From Chloroflexota bacterium (GTDB taxonomy: Bacteria; Chloroflexota; Anaerolineae; Anaerolineales; Anaerolineaceae), in the NCBI GenBank assembly GCA_004347695.1, contig SLTK01000010.1, positions 78,518 through 142,517 of the forward strand: a DNA stretch of 64,000 bases. The letters are read 5' to 3'. The position numbers were made by a program, and so were the translations under genes. The notes under the pieces are model-generated. The model saw only the letters and a program-made list of their open reading frames with translations. It had not been told where the DNA came from and did not search any database. Shown here in pieces: positions 1-8,426 of the stretch. How positions within the stretch are numbered: the stretch's first letter is position 1; each line of letters begins with the position of its first letter.

Positions 1-848
1 AAGTCGTCGTAATTATGTACCTGTCCTTCTGGCTGACCTCGAAACGCGAAGTCCTCAACAATATCAATTTTGGTCTGTTCCCGATGATCTTCATCCTGGG
101 TTTTACCGCTGGTTTGATCGTGCTTCAGCCGGATCTAAGCGCAACCATCACCATTTGCGTTCTGGGTGTGCTGTTATTCTTCCTGGCAGGCGTCGAGATG
201 AAACAAATTCTGCTCATCTTTTTCATCGTCGCACTGCTTGGCGCATTGGTTGTAGCCGTATCCGATACCGGTCAAATGCGCATTCAGCAATATGTTGCCG
301 GGTTGCAAGACCCCGGAACGGCCTCGCTGCACATTCAACGCTCAATTGAAGCCGTTGTCCGCGGCGAATTCTTTGGCGTTGGCATTGGTAAGGGTTCGAC
401 GAAGTTTAGCCTGCCGGTATCGCATACCGACTCCATTTACGCAGTTATCGCTGAAGAAACCGGGCTGCTTGGCGCCGGAGCTGTGGTCATCCTGTACCTG
501 GTATTTATGTGGCGCGGCCTTAAAATCGCCGCGCAATCCACTGATTTCGCCGGAAAATTGCTTGCCTCCGGGTTAACCTGCTGGATTGTGATGGAAGCCA
601 TCATCAATATGGGTGTCATGGTCAATTTGTTCCCGTTTGCGGGAAACGCCTTGCCGTTCATCAGCGCCGGCGGGTCAAGCCTGACCATGACCCTTGGTGC
701 AATCGGATTAATCTTTTCCGTTGCGCGAGTTTCCTCGCGTGATAAGCAGGAACAGGAAGGGAGGTCATTCGGTGCGGTTGTTAATTTGCGCCGGGGGGAC
801 CGGCGGGGGCGTGTATCCCGCTCTCACGGTTCTGCAGGCATCAGGTAA
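1..848 (+). CDS. ftsW: FtsW/SEDS-family septal lipid II polymerase (5' end outside the window)
   Basis: Membrane glycosyltransferase of the SEDS family; known members polymerise lipid II at the septum together with a class B penicillin-binding protein. Only the C-terminal 281 codons are present: the frame is open from base 3 to the left edge, so the ATG at 15 is internal, and roughly 100 residues are missing compared with the usual 370-400. Visible are about eight hydrophobic segments, the conserved loop LPVSHTDSIYAVIAEE and the late motif PFISAGGSS. It opens the division/cell-wall block, and the murG neighbour favours FtsW over RodA. Its last 77 bases overlap murG in a different frame, and the tail coded there is strongly basic (LRRGDRRGRVSR). 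Confidence 0.93.
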   Translation, partial: VVVIMYLSFWLTSKREVLNNINFGLFPMIFILGFTAGLIVLQPDLSATITICVLGVLLFFLAGVEMKQILLIFFIVALLGALVVAVSDTGQMRIQQYVAGLQDPGTASLHIQRSIEAVVRGEFFGVGIGKGSTKFSLPVSHTDSIYAVIAEETGLLGAGAVVILYLVFMWRGLKIAAQSTDFAGKLLASGLTCWIVMEAIINMGVMVNLFPFAGNALPFISAGGSSLTMTLGAIGLIFSVARVSSRDKQEQEGRSFGAVVNLRRGDRRGRVSRSHGSAGIR

Positions 849-1881
849 TGAAGCGAACCCGGTACTCTGGGTTGGCGGGGAAAAAGGCATGGAAGCCGAA
901 TTGGTGACCCGCCTGAACATCCCCTTCACCGGCATTCCCACGGCTGGCGTGCATGGCGTTGGTCTGCGCGCGCTGCCGGGTAACCTGGCGCGCTTGCTGC
1001 GCGGTGTGTTTGCCTCCCGCCGCATCCTGAAAGAATTCCGCCCGGATGTGCTGCTCTTTACAGGCGGGTATGTCGCTGGCCCAATGGCGTTAGCCGCCCG
1101 CCGCTACCCTTCGTTGCTGTATGTCCCGGACATCGAGCCCGGATTGGCGCTTAAATTTCTGGCACGCTTTGCAGATTGCATTGCATTGACGGCTGAGGAC
1201 TCCAGGGCTTATTTTGGTAGGGCCAAACGATTGGTCGTCACGGGTTACCCGACCCGGCCTGAATTAGCCGCCTGGACACGCGAAAGCGGCCGCCAGAAGC
1301 TGGATTTGAGCCAAGACCGGCCGGTTTTGCTGGTTTTTGGCGGTTCCAAAGGAGCGCGTTCGATCAACCGCGCACTGCTTGCAGCCCTCCCGGTACTCCT
1401 GCAGCAAGTCCAAATCGTGCATATCAGCGGTCAGTTGGACTGGGACGAGGTCGACGCTGCTCGCAGAGCGCTGTCATTTGCTTTGCAGGCGCATTACCAC
1501 CCCTTCCCTTACCTGCACGAAGAAATGGGCGCAGCTCTGGCAAGCGCTGACCTGGCGCTTTCACGCGCGGGTGCAGCCAGCCTGGGCGAATATCCACTTT
1601 TTGGCCTGCCCGCCATTCTTGTGCCATACCCTCACGCCTGGCGTTACCAGAAGGTGAATGCGGACTACCTGGTCCATCACGGCGCAGCCCAAATCATCGA
1701 AGATCAGCAATTGTCGCAAACCATGACCTCGACCGTGCTCAATTTGCTGCAAGACCCGAATCGGTTGGAAAGCATGCGCCAGGCGATGCTTTCGCTGGCG
1801 AATCCGCAGGCTGCCAGTACCATCGCCAGCCTTTTGCGCGACCTGGCAACCGCCGGAAAGGGTGCCAAAGCCCATGATTAG
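772..1881 (+). CDS. murG: MurG, undecaprenyl-PP-MurNAc-pentapeptide GlcNAc transferase
   Basis: Peripheral GT-B glycosyltransferase that adds GlcNAc to lipid I to make lipid II on the inner membrane face. 369 aa, a normal family length. The start is the GTG at 772, placed six bases after the Shine-Dalgarno run AGGGAGGT (758-765); this gives MRLLICAGGTGGGVYPAL, the expected first G-loop. Other family marks are FTGGYVAGPMALAA, GYPTRPEL, GGSKGARSIN and SRAGAASLGEYPLFGLPAILVP (the last is the donor-binding region). Oddity: the G-loop reads GGTGGG, where the well-studied enzymes have GGTGGH. The gene begins inside ftsW (77-base overlap) and ends inside the next gene. Confidence 0.95.
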   Translation: MRLLICAGGTGGGVYPALTVLQASGNEANPVLWVGGEKGMEAELVTRLNIPFTGIPTAGVHGVGLRALPGNLARLLRGVFASRRILKEFRPDVLLFTGGYVAGPMALAARRYPSLLYVPDIEPGLALKFLARFADCIALTAEDSRAYFGRAKRLVVTGYPTRPELAAWTRESGRQKLDLSQDRPVLLVFGGSKGARSINRALLAALPVLLQQVQIVHISGQLDWDEVDAARRALSFALQAHYHPFPYLHEEMGAALASADLALSRAGAASLGEYPLFGLPAILVPYPHAWRYQKVNADYLVHHGAAQIIEDQQLSQTMTSTVLNLLQDPNRLESMRQAMLSLANPQAASTIASLLRDLATAGKGAKAHD

Positions 1882-2413
1882 TCTGAATGCGGTGTTCTGG
1901 ATTCTGGTAAGCCTGTTCGCGCTGATTGGCGGCGTACGCGGCTGGGCGCGGGAAATCCTGGTCACGTTTGGCGTCATCCTGTCCATATTCATCATGAACG
2001 TCCTGGAGCGCTTCGTCCCGTTCATTAACGAGACCCTGGCGGTCACTGCGCCGACCGAACTTTTCTGGCTGCGGGCGGTCATTTTGCTTCTTCTGGTTTT
2101 CTTTGGCTACCAGACGCCAAACCTGCCGCGCATTGCTGCCAGCGGGCGCTTTGTGCGGGAGCGGCTGCAAGACGTGCTTCTCGGCTTCTTCCTCGGCGGA
2201 ATCAACGGCTTTATGATCTGGGGCACCATCTGGTTTTACCTGGAAATCGCAAACTACCCCTTCGACATCATCATACGCCCCGACGCAGCCACCGCTATGG
2301 GCCAGGCTGCGGAAAGGATGATGGCTTTCCTGCCGCCCGCCTGGTTGGGTTCACCGGTAATTTATTTCGCGGTGGCAATTGCATTCGTCTTCGTCATGGT
2401 GGTATTTATCTGA
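1874..2413 (+). CDS. CvpA-like integral membrane protein
   Basis: Predicted membrane protein of 179 aa with four to five hydrophobic segments (residues about 4-24, 30-50, 62-82, 105-130, 155-178). The N-terminal pattern of a hydrophobic stretch, a GGVRGWAREI turn and a second hydrophobic stretch resembles the CvpA (colicin V production) family, but this is a weak match by eye. An upstream GTG at 1862 is in frame, but ATG 1874 is preferred. It overlaps murG by eight bases and shares one base with murC (TGATG), so it is translated as part of the wall-synthesis operon. The function is unknown; its place between murG and murC suggests an envelope role (inference). Confidence 0.7.
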   Translation: MISLNAVFWILVSLFALIGGVRGWAREILVTFGVILSIFIMNVLERFVPFINETLAVTAPTELFWLRAVILLLLVFFGYQTPNLPRIAASGRFVRERLQDVLLGFFLGGINGFMIWGTIWFYLEIANYPFDIIIRPDAATAMGQAAERMMAFLPPAWLGSPVIYFAVAIAFVFVMVVFI

Positions 2414-3792
2414 TGAAACACATTCACCTGATCGGCATCGGAGGCTCTGGATTATCGGCAATCGCTCTGCTCCTCAAGGAGCGGGGATATACCGTCTCCG
2501 GTTCCGACCGCACCCTCTCCCCGCTGGCGCGGCAGTTGTCCGCCCACGGAGTGACGGTTTACGCGGGTCATGATGCCAATAACGTTCTTCAGGCCGATGT
2601 GGTGGTACGTTCCTCTGCCATCACCGATGATAACCCGGAGGTTTTGGCCGCCCGGGATGCAGGCATCCCCGTTCTCAAACGCTCCGAATACCTTGGTCAA
2701 TTGATGGCCGGCTGCCAGGGCATTGCCATTGCCGGAACACACGGCAAAACCACCACAACCGCAATGATCGCGTGGATCTTTACCCGGTTGGGTCAGGACC
2801 CATCTTATATTATTGGCGGCGTGGCAAAAAACCTGGGAAACAACGCCCATGCAGGCAGCGGGCCGGTCTTTGTCATCGAAGCGGATGAATACGACAATAT
2901 GTTCCTTGGCTTAACCCCCCGGGTTGAGGTTGTTTGCACCTTGGAACACGACCATCCTGATTGTTTCCCCACCCGGGAAAGCTACAACGAGGCGTTCGTC
3001 CGCTTCGTTCAACGGCTGGAGCCAGATGGTATCTTGCTGGCGAGCGCAGACGATGCCGGTACCCGCTGGTTAGCCCGCAACCACGGACGCGAGGATATTC
3101 GTCTTTTGACTTATGGCAAGGACACCCAGGCCGATTACCGGGCGGAAAACCTGGCGCCCAACCCGCATGGCGGTTTCGACTTTACTGCGATGTACCATAA
3201 CGAAAATCTGACGCCGGTCAGGCTGCAGGTTGCCGGTGAGCACAATGCCCTGAACGCACTGGCTGCACTGGCAGTCGCACACACCCAGGGCCTGCCCGTT
3301 GATCAGGCTGCCACAGCGCTGGCCGAGTTCAGCGGCACCGGGCGGCGGTTCGAAATTCTTGGGGAAGCTGCCGGGGTCGTGGTTGTGGATGACTATGCCC
3401 ACCATCCCACCGAAGTGAGAGCAACCCTGTCTGCCGCCCGCGCCCGCTATCCGGGCCGTCGCCTGTGGGCGGTCTGGCAGCCGCACACCTTTTCGCGCAC
3501 AATCACCCTCCTGGATGATTTCATCGCCGCGCTGCAACAGGCCGATAGAGTCATCGTCACGGAAGTTTACGCTGCTCGCGAACACAACGAGGGCTTCTCA
3601 TCCGCTGTTATTGTGGAAGCCATGACGCACCCTTCCACATATTTTGCCCCCACGCTTCTTTCTGCAACCCAATATCTCTTGGAGCAGTTGCAACCCGGCG
3701 ACGTTCTGCTGGTGCTTTCAGCCGGCGATGCCGACCAAATCAGCGCCAGCGTTTACGCCGAATTGAAAAGCCAGGAGGAAAATTATGCTTAA
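2413..3792 (+). CDS. murC: UDP-N-acetylmuramate--L-alanine ligase
   Basis: Cytoplasmic Mur ligase that adds L-Ala to UDP-MurNAc using ATP, the first amino-acid step of the peptidoglycan stem. 459 aa, normal for MurC. Seen in order: the N-terminal Rossmann motif HLIGIGGSGLSAIA, the ATP-binding loop GTHGKTTTTAMIAW near residue 110, the EADEYDNMFL segment, HNALNALAALAVA, and the C-terminal DDYAHHPTEVRATL and WQPHTFSRT motifs typical of MurC. The start codon overlaps the stop of the CvpA-like gene; the end overlaps the next small ORF by eight bases. Confidence 0.97.
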   Translation: MKHIHLIGIGGSGLSAIALLLKERGYTVSGSDRTLSPLARQLSAHGVTVYAGHDANNVLQADVVVRSSAITDDNPEVLAARDAGIPVLKRSEYLGQLMAGCQGIAIAGTHGKTTTTAMIAWIFTRLGQDPSYIIGGVAKNLGNNAHAGSGPVFVIEADEYDNMFLGLTPRVEVVCTLEHDHPDCFPTRESYNEAFVRFVQRLEPDGILLASADDAGTRWLARNHGREDIRLLTYGKDTQADYRAENLAPNPHGGFDFTAMYHNENLTPVRLQVAGEHNALNALAALAVAHTQGLPVDQAATALAEFSGTGRRFEILGEAAGVVVVDDYAHHPTEVRATLSAARARYPGRRLWAVWQPHTFSRTITLLDDFIAALQQADRVIVTEVYAAREHNEGFSSAVIVEAMTHPSTYFAPTLLSATQYLLEQLQPGDVLLVLSAGDADQISASVYAELKSQEENYA

Positions 3793-3976
3793 ACAGCAAA
3801 AATGGGTCATTTCACCAACTTCCAAGTCCCAGGGCAATCTACCCCAGGAACTGCTGGAAGCCATTACCGGTGCGCCTGTACACTCCCAAACGAAATACGC
3901 TGAAGGACTACCCAGATTGGCGCCCCTGGGAGATTCTCTACTATCCCGTTTGATTGAAAGGATCAAGGCGCTCTAA
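3785..3976 (+). CDS. Small hypothetical protein between murC and murB
   Basis: 63-residue open frame beginning at ATG 3785, eight bases before the end of murC, with a strong Shine-Dalgarno (AGGAGGAA, 3773-3780) four bases upstream, which sits inside the murC coding sequence. It ends 11 bases before murB. The protein is basic, has no hydrophobic segment and no motif I recognise. The good ribosome site and the tight fit in the operon argue for real translation; the alternative is a short filler ORF that couples murC to murB translation. No function is proposed. Confidence 0.5.
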   Translation: MLKQQKWVISPTSKSQGNLPQELLEAITGAPVHSQTKYAEGLPRLAPLGDSLLSRLIERIKAL

Positions 3977-3987
3977 CCGCCGTTGAT

Positions 3988-4956
3988 ATGATCAACCACC
4001 CGACCCCGCTTCCCATTCACGAACTGCGCGCGCAGCTGGGCGAACATTTTCAAGAAAATGTTCCAATGTCCAGCTATACCACCGCGCGGGTTGGCGGCCA
4101 TGCCGCCGGCATGCTGGCGGTTGCCAGCGGTGAGGAGCTGGAACATGCGGTGCAGGTATTATGGAATCTTGAAGTGCCATTCTTCATCCTGGGCAGCGGC
4201 GCCAACCTCCTCGTCAGCGACCGCGGTTTCCACGGGGTGGTGATTTTGAACCGCGCGCATCTGATCAAAGTGGATGCGGCCGGCGACCCGCCATCCGTGT
4301 GGGCCGAATCTGGCGCGGTACTGGGCACCATTGCGCGGCGTGCAGGTCTGCGCGGCCTGGGCGGTCTGGAATGGGCTGCCACGGTCCCCGGAACGCTCGG
4401 CGGAGCCCTCTACGGCAACGCCGGCGCTTTTGGCGGCAATATGCAGCAATCCCTCATCATGGCAGAAATCTTGCATCCCATTGATGGACGGTTGTTCTGG
4501 ACCGCGGAGAAAATGGAATATGACTACCGCACCAGTGTCCTCAAGCGCCATCCGGGGCAGGCTGTCATTCTGGCGGCCCGCTTGCGCTTACAGCCAAGCA
4601 CGCCGGAAGCCGTCAAGGCTGCCATCGCTGATTTATCCACCAAACGCCGCAGCACGCAGCCCCCGGGCGCCAGTCTGGGTTCCATGTTCAAAAATCCGCC
4701 GGATGATTATGCCGGACGGCTAATCGAGGCGGCGGGGCTCAAAGGTACGCGGGTTGGCGGGGTACAGGTAAGCGAGGTTCATGCGAATTTCTTCGTTAAT
4801 GATGAATCAGCCTGCGCCAGCGATTACTGGCAGTTGATCCAACTGGTACGCCGAACCGTGCAGGATAAATTTGGCATACAGTTGGAATTAGAAATAGAGC
4901 CCATCGGGGATTGGGACAGTGAGATGCAACGGGTAGAAAAGAGGATCTCTGAATGA
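3988..4956 (+). CDS. murB: UDP-N-acetylenolpyruvoylglucosamine reductase
   Basis: FAD enzyme that reduces UDP-GlcNAc-enolpyruvate with NADPH to UDP-MurNAc. 322 aa. Seen: the FAD-binding segments SYTTARVGG (about residue 29) and GSGANLLVSDRGFHGVVI (about 69), then YGNAGAFGGN, then the catalytic Ser region GASLGSMFKNPP (about 228), then GVQVSEVHANFFVN, and a late acidic stretch ELEIEPIGDW that carries the expected C-terminal Glu. The start ATG 3988 follows the small ORF closely; no clear Shine-Dalgarno is seen, which suggests translational coupling. The stop overlaps the ddl start (ATGA). Confidence 0.95.
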   Translation: MINHPTPLPIHELRAQLGEHFQENVPMSSYTTARVGGHAAGMLAVASGEELEHAVQVLWNLEVPFFILGSGANLLVSDRGFHGVVILNRAHLIKVDAAGDPPSVWAESGAVLGTIARRAGLRGLGGLEWAATVPGTLGGALYGNAGAFGGNMQQSLIMAEILHPIDGRLFWTAEKMEYDYRTSVLKRHPGQAVILAARLRLQPSTPEAVKAAIADLSTKRRSTQPPGASLGSMFKNPPDDYAGRLIEAAGLKGTRVGGVQVSEVHANFFVNDESACASDYWQLIQLVRRTVQDKFGIQLELEIEPIGDWDSEMQRVEKRISE

Positions 4957-6074
4957 CGGTAAAAACACGAATTGGCGTAATTTTTGGCGGCCGCTCGGGC
5001 GAACACGAAGTCTCGCTCCAGTCGGCGCGTTCGATTCTCGCCAATCTACCCCCCTCCCGCTTTGAGGTCATTCAGATTGCAATCGACCATCAGGGACACT
5101 GGTTTGCCGGCGCGGATGCGCTCTCGGCGCTCGAATCGGGCAACCTGGGTGCGCTGGAAAATGTCACGCTGCTGCCCGAGCCTGGCAAAAATTGTCTGTA
5201 CAGACTGCGCACCACCGATGCCGGGGTTGCACTCGAGAAATATGCCAATTTGGATGTTGTCTTCCCGGCGCTCCATGGGACCTTTGGCGAAGACGGCACC
5301 ATCCAGGGCATGTTCGAGCTGGCCGGTATCGCTTATGTTGGCGCTGGCGTACTCGGCAGCTCGCTCGGAATGGACAAAGGTGTCTTCAAATCCGTCATGC
5401 AAGCGCACAATTTGCCGGTGCTGCCCGCTGTGGTAGTCACCCGTCGTCAGGTCGAGGCGGAGATGGAGCAGGTTATTCAGGCTGCCGAAACAATTTCAGC
5501 TTACCCACTCTTCACCAAACCAGCCAATCTGGGTTCATCGGTCGGCATCACCAAGTGCCGCTCGCGCGCTGATCTGGTCGAAGGTTTGATGGACGCTGCT
5601 CGTTTCGACCGCCGCATCGTCATCGAAAAAGGGTTGGCCAACGCTCGCGAGATCGAGGTCAGTGTACTTGGCAATGACCAGCCGCAAGCTTCTGTTCCCG
5701 GTGAAGTGGTTCCGGGGGAAGATTTTTACACTTACTCTGCCAAATACCTTTCCGATAACTCGAAACTGCTTATTCCGGCGCCTCTGCCGCCGCAGAAAGC
5801 CGCTGAAATTCAACAGATTGCAGTCGCCGCTTACCGCGCCATCGACTGCGCGGGAATGGCACGCGTCGATTTTTTGGTCAACGCCGATGACCTTTCCATA
5901 TACATCAGTGAAGTCAACACCATTCCAGGATTTACTCGAATCAGCATGTACCCCAAGCTTTGGGAAGCCAGCGGCCTGTCCTACCCGGCGCTCATCGAAC
6001 GCCTGATTGACCTGGCGCTGGAACGCAAAGCTGACCGCGACCACACCGAATTCGAGTACAGGAGGACAGCATGA
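4953..6074 (+). CDS. ddl: D-alanine--D-alanine ligase
   Basis: ATP-grasp ligase that makes the D-Ala-D-Ala dipeptide for the peptidoglycan stem. 373 aa. Family marks in order: GVIFGGRSGEHEVSLQSA at the N-terminus, HGTFGEDGTIQG (about residue 107), FTKPANLGSSVGI (about 190), VIEKGLANAREIEVSVLG (about 223), and the metal-binding end EVNTIPGFT (about 321). The start overlaps murB by four bases (ATGA at 4953) and the stop overlaps ftsQ by four bases. The loop reads EDFYTYSAKYLSDNSKL with the Y..K residues common to dipeptide-forming Ddl; D-lactate or D-serine specificity is not suggested by anything seen. Confidence 0.96.
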   Translation: MTVKTRIGVIFGGRSGEHEVSLQSARSILANLPPSRFEVIQIAIDHQGHWFAGADALSALESGNLGALENVTLLPEPGKNCLYRLRTTDAGVALEKYANLDVVFPALHGTFGEDGTIQGMFELAGIAYVGAGVLGSSLGMDKGVFKSVMQAHNLPVLPAVVVTRRQVEAEMEQVIQAAETISAYPLFTKPANLGSSVGITKCRSRADLVEGLMDAARFDRRIVIEKGLANAREIEVSVLGNDQPQASVPGEVVPGEDFYTYSAKYLSDNSKLLIPAPLPPQKAAEIQQIAVAAYRAIDCAGMARVDFLVNADDLSIYISEVNTIPGFTRISMYPKLWEASGLSYPALIERLIDLALERKADRDHTEFEYRRTA

Positions 6075-7105
6075 GAGCCGAAAAATTAATGCCCTCAATT
6101 TCCCGCTCTGATCTCGTGCGCCAGCGCCGTTCACAGCGCAGCACCCAGCACGTGACCAAGACCCGCCAGGCAGCCAGCTACCCGGCCCGATCCCAACCGG
6201 TCATCATGCGCAGTGATATCTTCAATGCGGCTCAACCGATTCAAACGAACAGCCGCAGCCGGGTTAAACGGCAGTTTTACTATTCATTGGGAGCGTCCGG
6301 CGCAGAACTGCGCCTGCCCGCACTGCCATTTTTCAATGCTGGCGGCCGATTTATCTCGGCAATGATCGCAATCTTCGCTGCCCTGGCAATTTACGCACTG
6401 GGTTTTTCAGCCCAATTCCAGATTTCCGATATAACCATCGATGGAATTTCACGCCTCACTGCCGGTGATATTCAGGCAGTGGTTAATGTGCAGGGTGAGC
6501 AGATCGTGACTTTTGACCCGCAGGCGGCTCAAACTGCATTGAAAAAAGCCTTCCCTGACATTGGCAGCGTCAAAGTGCAGGTAGGATTGCCAGCCAAGGT
6601 TCGCATTCAAGTTGACGAGTTGCAGCCGGCTGTCGCCTGGAATGGCGGCGATACCGTTTACTGGATCGATGCCAACGGCGTAATTTTACCGCCCCGCGGT
6701 GAACCCGGTGAACTGCTTACCATTGGCGCTGACGGCCAACCGCCGCTGCTCCCTCTGGCCGAGGTTGATGCTGCTGCCGCTTCATCAAGCGCTGACGGCG
6801 CCCTCGCCGTGGTTGCTGCCGCCCCCGCAGAAATCTGGGGACGTCAGGTTGATCCGGAAATCCTCAAGCGCATGATTGACCTCCAAAAGATGATTCCCCC
6901 CGATTCCAAGCTGGTCTATAATTCTCTGAATGGTCTGGGTTGGGAAGATCCACATGGTTGGGATGTCTATATTGGTCGGGATCTGACGGATTTTGATCTC
7001 AAGTTGTCCATGTACACAGCCATCATCACGAATCTGGAACAACAAGGCATCTTTCCGCAAGACATGATCAGCGTCGAATTCATCAACGCGCCGTTCTATA
7101 GATAA
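6071..7105 (+). CDS. ftsQ: FtsQ/DivIB-type cell division protein with POTRA domain
   Basis: Bitopic division protein that links early and late divisome parts. 344 aa: a long, basic cytoplasmic N-terminus (about 1-92), one transmembrane helix (about 93-112, FISAMIAIFAALAIYALGF), a POTRA-like domain (about 115-187, with FQISDITIDGISRLTAGDI and FPDIGSVKVQVGLPAKVRIQV) and a C-terminal FtsQ-type domain. An Ala/Ser-rich insert near residues 232-250 is probably a surface loop. The four-base overlap with ddl and the position directly before ftsA-ftsZ match the standard dcw gene order. Confidence 0.9.
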   Translation: MRAEKLMPSISRSDLVRQRRSQRSTQHVTKTRQAASYPARSQPVIMRSDIFNAAQPIQTNSRSRVKRQFYYSLGASGAELRLPALPFFNAGGRFISAMIAIFAALAIYALGFSAQFQISDITIDGISRLTAGDIQAVVNVQGEQIVTFDPQAAQTALKKAFPDIGSVKVQVGLPAKVRIQVDELQPAVAWNGGDTVYWIDANGVILPPRGEPGELLTIGADGQPPLLPLAEVDAAAASSSADGALAVVAAAPAEIWGRQVDPEILKRMIDLQKMIPPDSKLVYNSLNGLGWEDPHGWDVYIGRDLTDFDLKLSMYTAIITNLEQQGIFPQDMISVEFINAPFYR

Positions 7106-7117
7106 GTGGAGCCCAAC

Positions 7118-8350
7118 ATGGATGATCCATTTGTAGTTGGAATTGATATCGGCACGACCAAGGTATGTACCCTGGTTGCGCGCGTGGAGGGGGAACGCAG
7201 CCTGCGAATTCTGGGGGTCGGGATTGAGCCCTCACAGGGGATTCGCAAGGGGACCATCGTTGATCTGGCTGCTGCTTCCACCGCTATTGCCCGATCGATC
7301 GAAAAAGCCCAGCGCACCTCAGGGCTTGAAATCACCTCTGCGCTGGTCAGTCTGGCCGGTTCGCACGTTGCCTCCGTCAACAGCCGCGGTGTTGTCGGCA
7401 TTTCCGGCGGAGTCATCGACGAGCTGGACATTGCCCGCGCCCTCGAAGCTGCCCAGGCAGTTGCCATTCCCCACAACCGCCAGATCATCCATGTCATCCA
7501 GCGCGGTTTTGTGGTGGATGGGCAGGACGGCATCCGCACACCCATTGGGATGCACGGCTACCGGATGGAAGTGGAAGCGCACATCATCACGGCTGCTGAA
7601 TCCACCGTCGAAAACCTGCGCCAGTGCGTGCAGGCGGCCGGTGTGGAAGCATCACAATTTGTCCTCAACCCGCTGGCGTCCGCCGAGGTTGTGCTCTCCG
7701 AAACCGAGCGCACCATGGGCGCCATTGTTTGCGATATCGGCGGCGGCACCACGGATCTGGCAATCTACATCGACGGTGACATCTGGCATACCATGGTGCT
7801 TGCCGTCGGCGGCAACCATATCACCTCGGATATCGCCCACGGGCTGCGTCTGCCCATTGATCAAGCTGAAGAGGTCAAAAAGAAATACGGCCATGCAGTT
7901 GAATCCGAAGTAGCCGAGGGAGACGTAATCAATGTGCGTTCATTTGGCCAGGAAGGTCCGGCCCAGGTGAACCGCCGTGAGTTGGCAAATATCATCGAGG
8001 CCCGGGTCGAGGAGATCTTCCAGTTGGTTTTACAGGAAATCAAGCGCTCGGGTTATGACGGCCTGCTGCCTGCGGGCATGGTTTTGACGGGAGGATCGAG
8101 CTTGCTGCCGGGGATACGCAACCTGGCCAGCACAGTTATGGGACTTCCAGTGCGCCTGGCGCGCCCCGAAAACCTGGTCGGTCTGACAGACCAGCTCCAT
8201 TCGCCGGCTTACTCCACCAGCGTTGGCCTGCTTCACTGGGCGCTGCTGATGAGCGAAACCGGATTAGTGCACGAAAGGCGCCGCTCTCCTAAAGGAGGAT
8301 TATTGGACTCGGACAAGATCAAAGACTTCTTGCGTCGGCTGCTTCCTTAA
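7118..8350 (+). CDS. ftsA: Cell division protein FtsA
   Basis: Actin-like ATPase that tethers FtsZ filaments to the membrane. ATG 7118 is chosen over the in-frame GTG 7106 because it gives the usual N-terminus (MDDPFVVGIDIGTTKV) and has GTGGAG at 7106-7111 as ribosome site. 410 aa. Seen: phosphate-1 motif GIDIGTTKVCTLVA, the SHS2/1C region (about residues 80-160), phosphate-2 motif VCDIGGGTTDLAIY (about 203), adenosine motif LTGGSSLLPG (about 325), and an amphipathic C-terminal helix (DKIKDFLRRLLP), the membrane-targeting end. It lies 12 bases after ftsQ; ftsZ follows 76 bases on. Confidence 0.95.
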   Translation: MDDPFVVGIDIGTTKVCTLVARVEGERSLRILGVGIEPSQGIRKGTIVDLAAASTAIARSIEKAQRTSGLEITSALVSLAGSHVASVNSRGVVGISGGVIDELDIARALEAAQAVAIPHNRQIIHVIQRGFVVDGQDGIRTPIGMHGYRMEVEAHIITAAESTVENLRQCVQAAGVEASQFVLNPLASAEVVLSETERTMGAIVCDIGGGTTDLAIYIDGDIWHTMVLAVGGNHITSDIAHGLRLPIDQAEEVKKKYGHAVESEVAEGDVINVRSFGQEGPAQVNRRELANIIEARVEEIFQLVLQEIKRSGYDGLLPAGMVLTGGSSLLPGIRNLASTVMGLPVRLARPENLVGLTDQLHSPAYSTSVGLLHWALLMSETGLVHERRRSPKGGLLDSDKIKDFLRRLLP

Positions 8351-8426
8351 TGGTTTCTTTTGCAATTTTCCGAGACCATCGTTCATTCAACCCATCAACA
8401 CAAGACAGGTTTAAGCGGAGGAAAAA

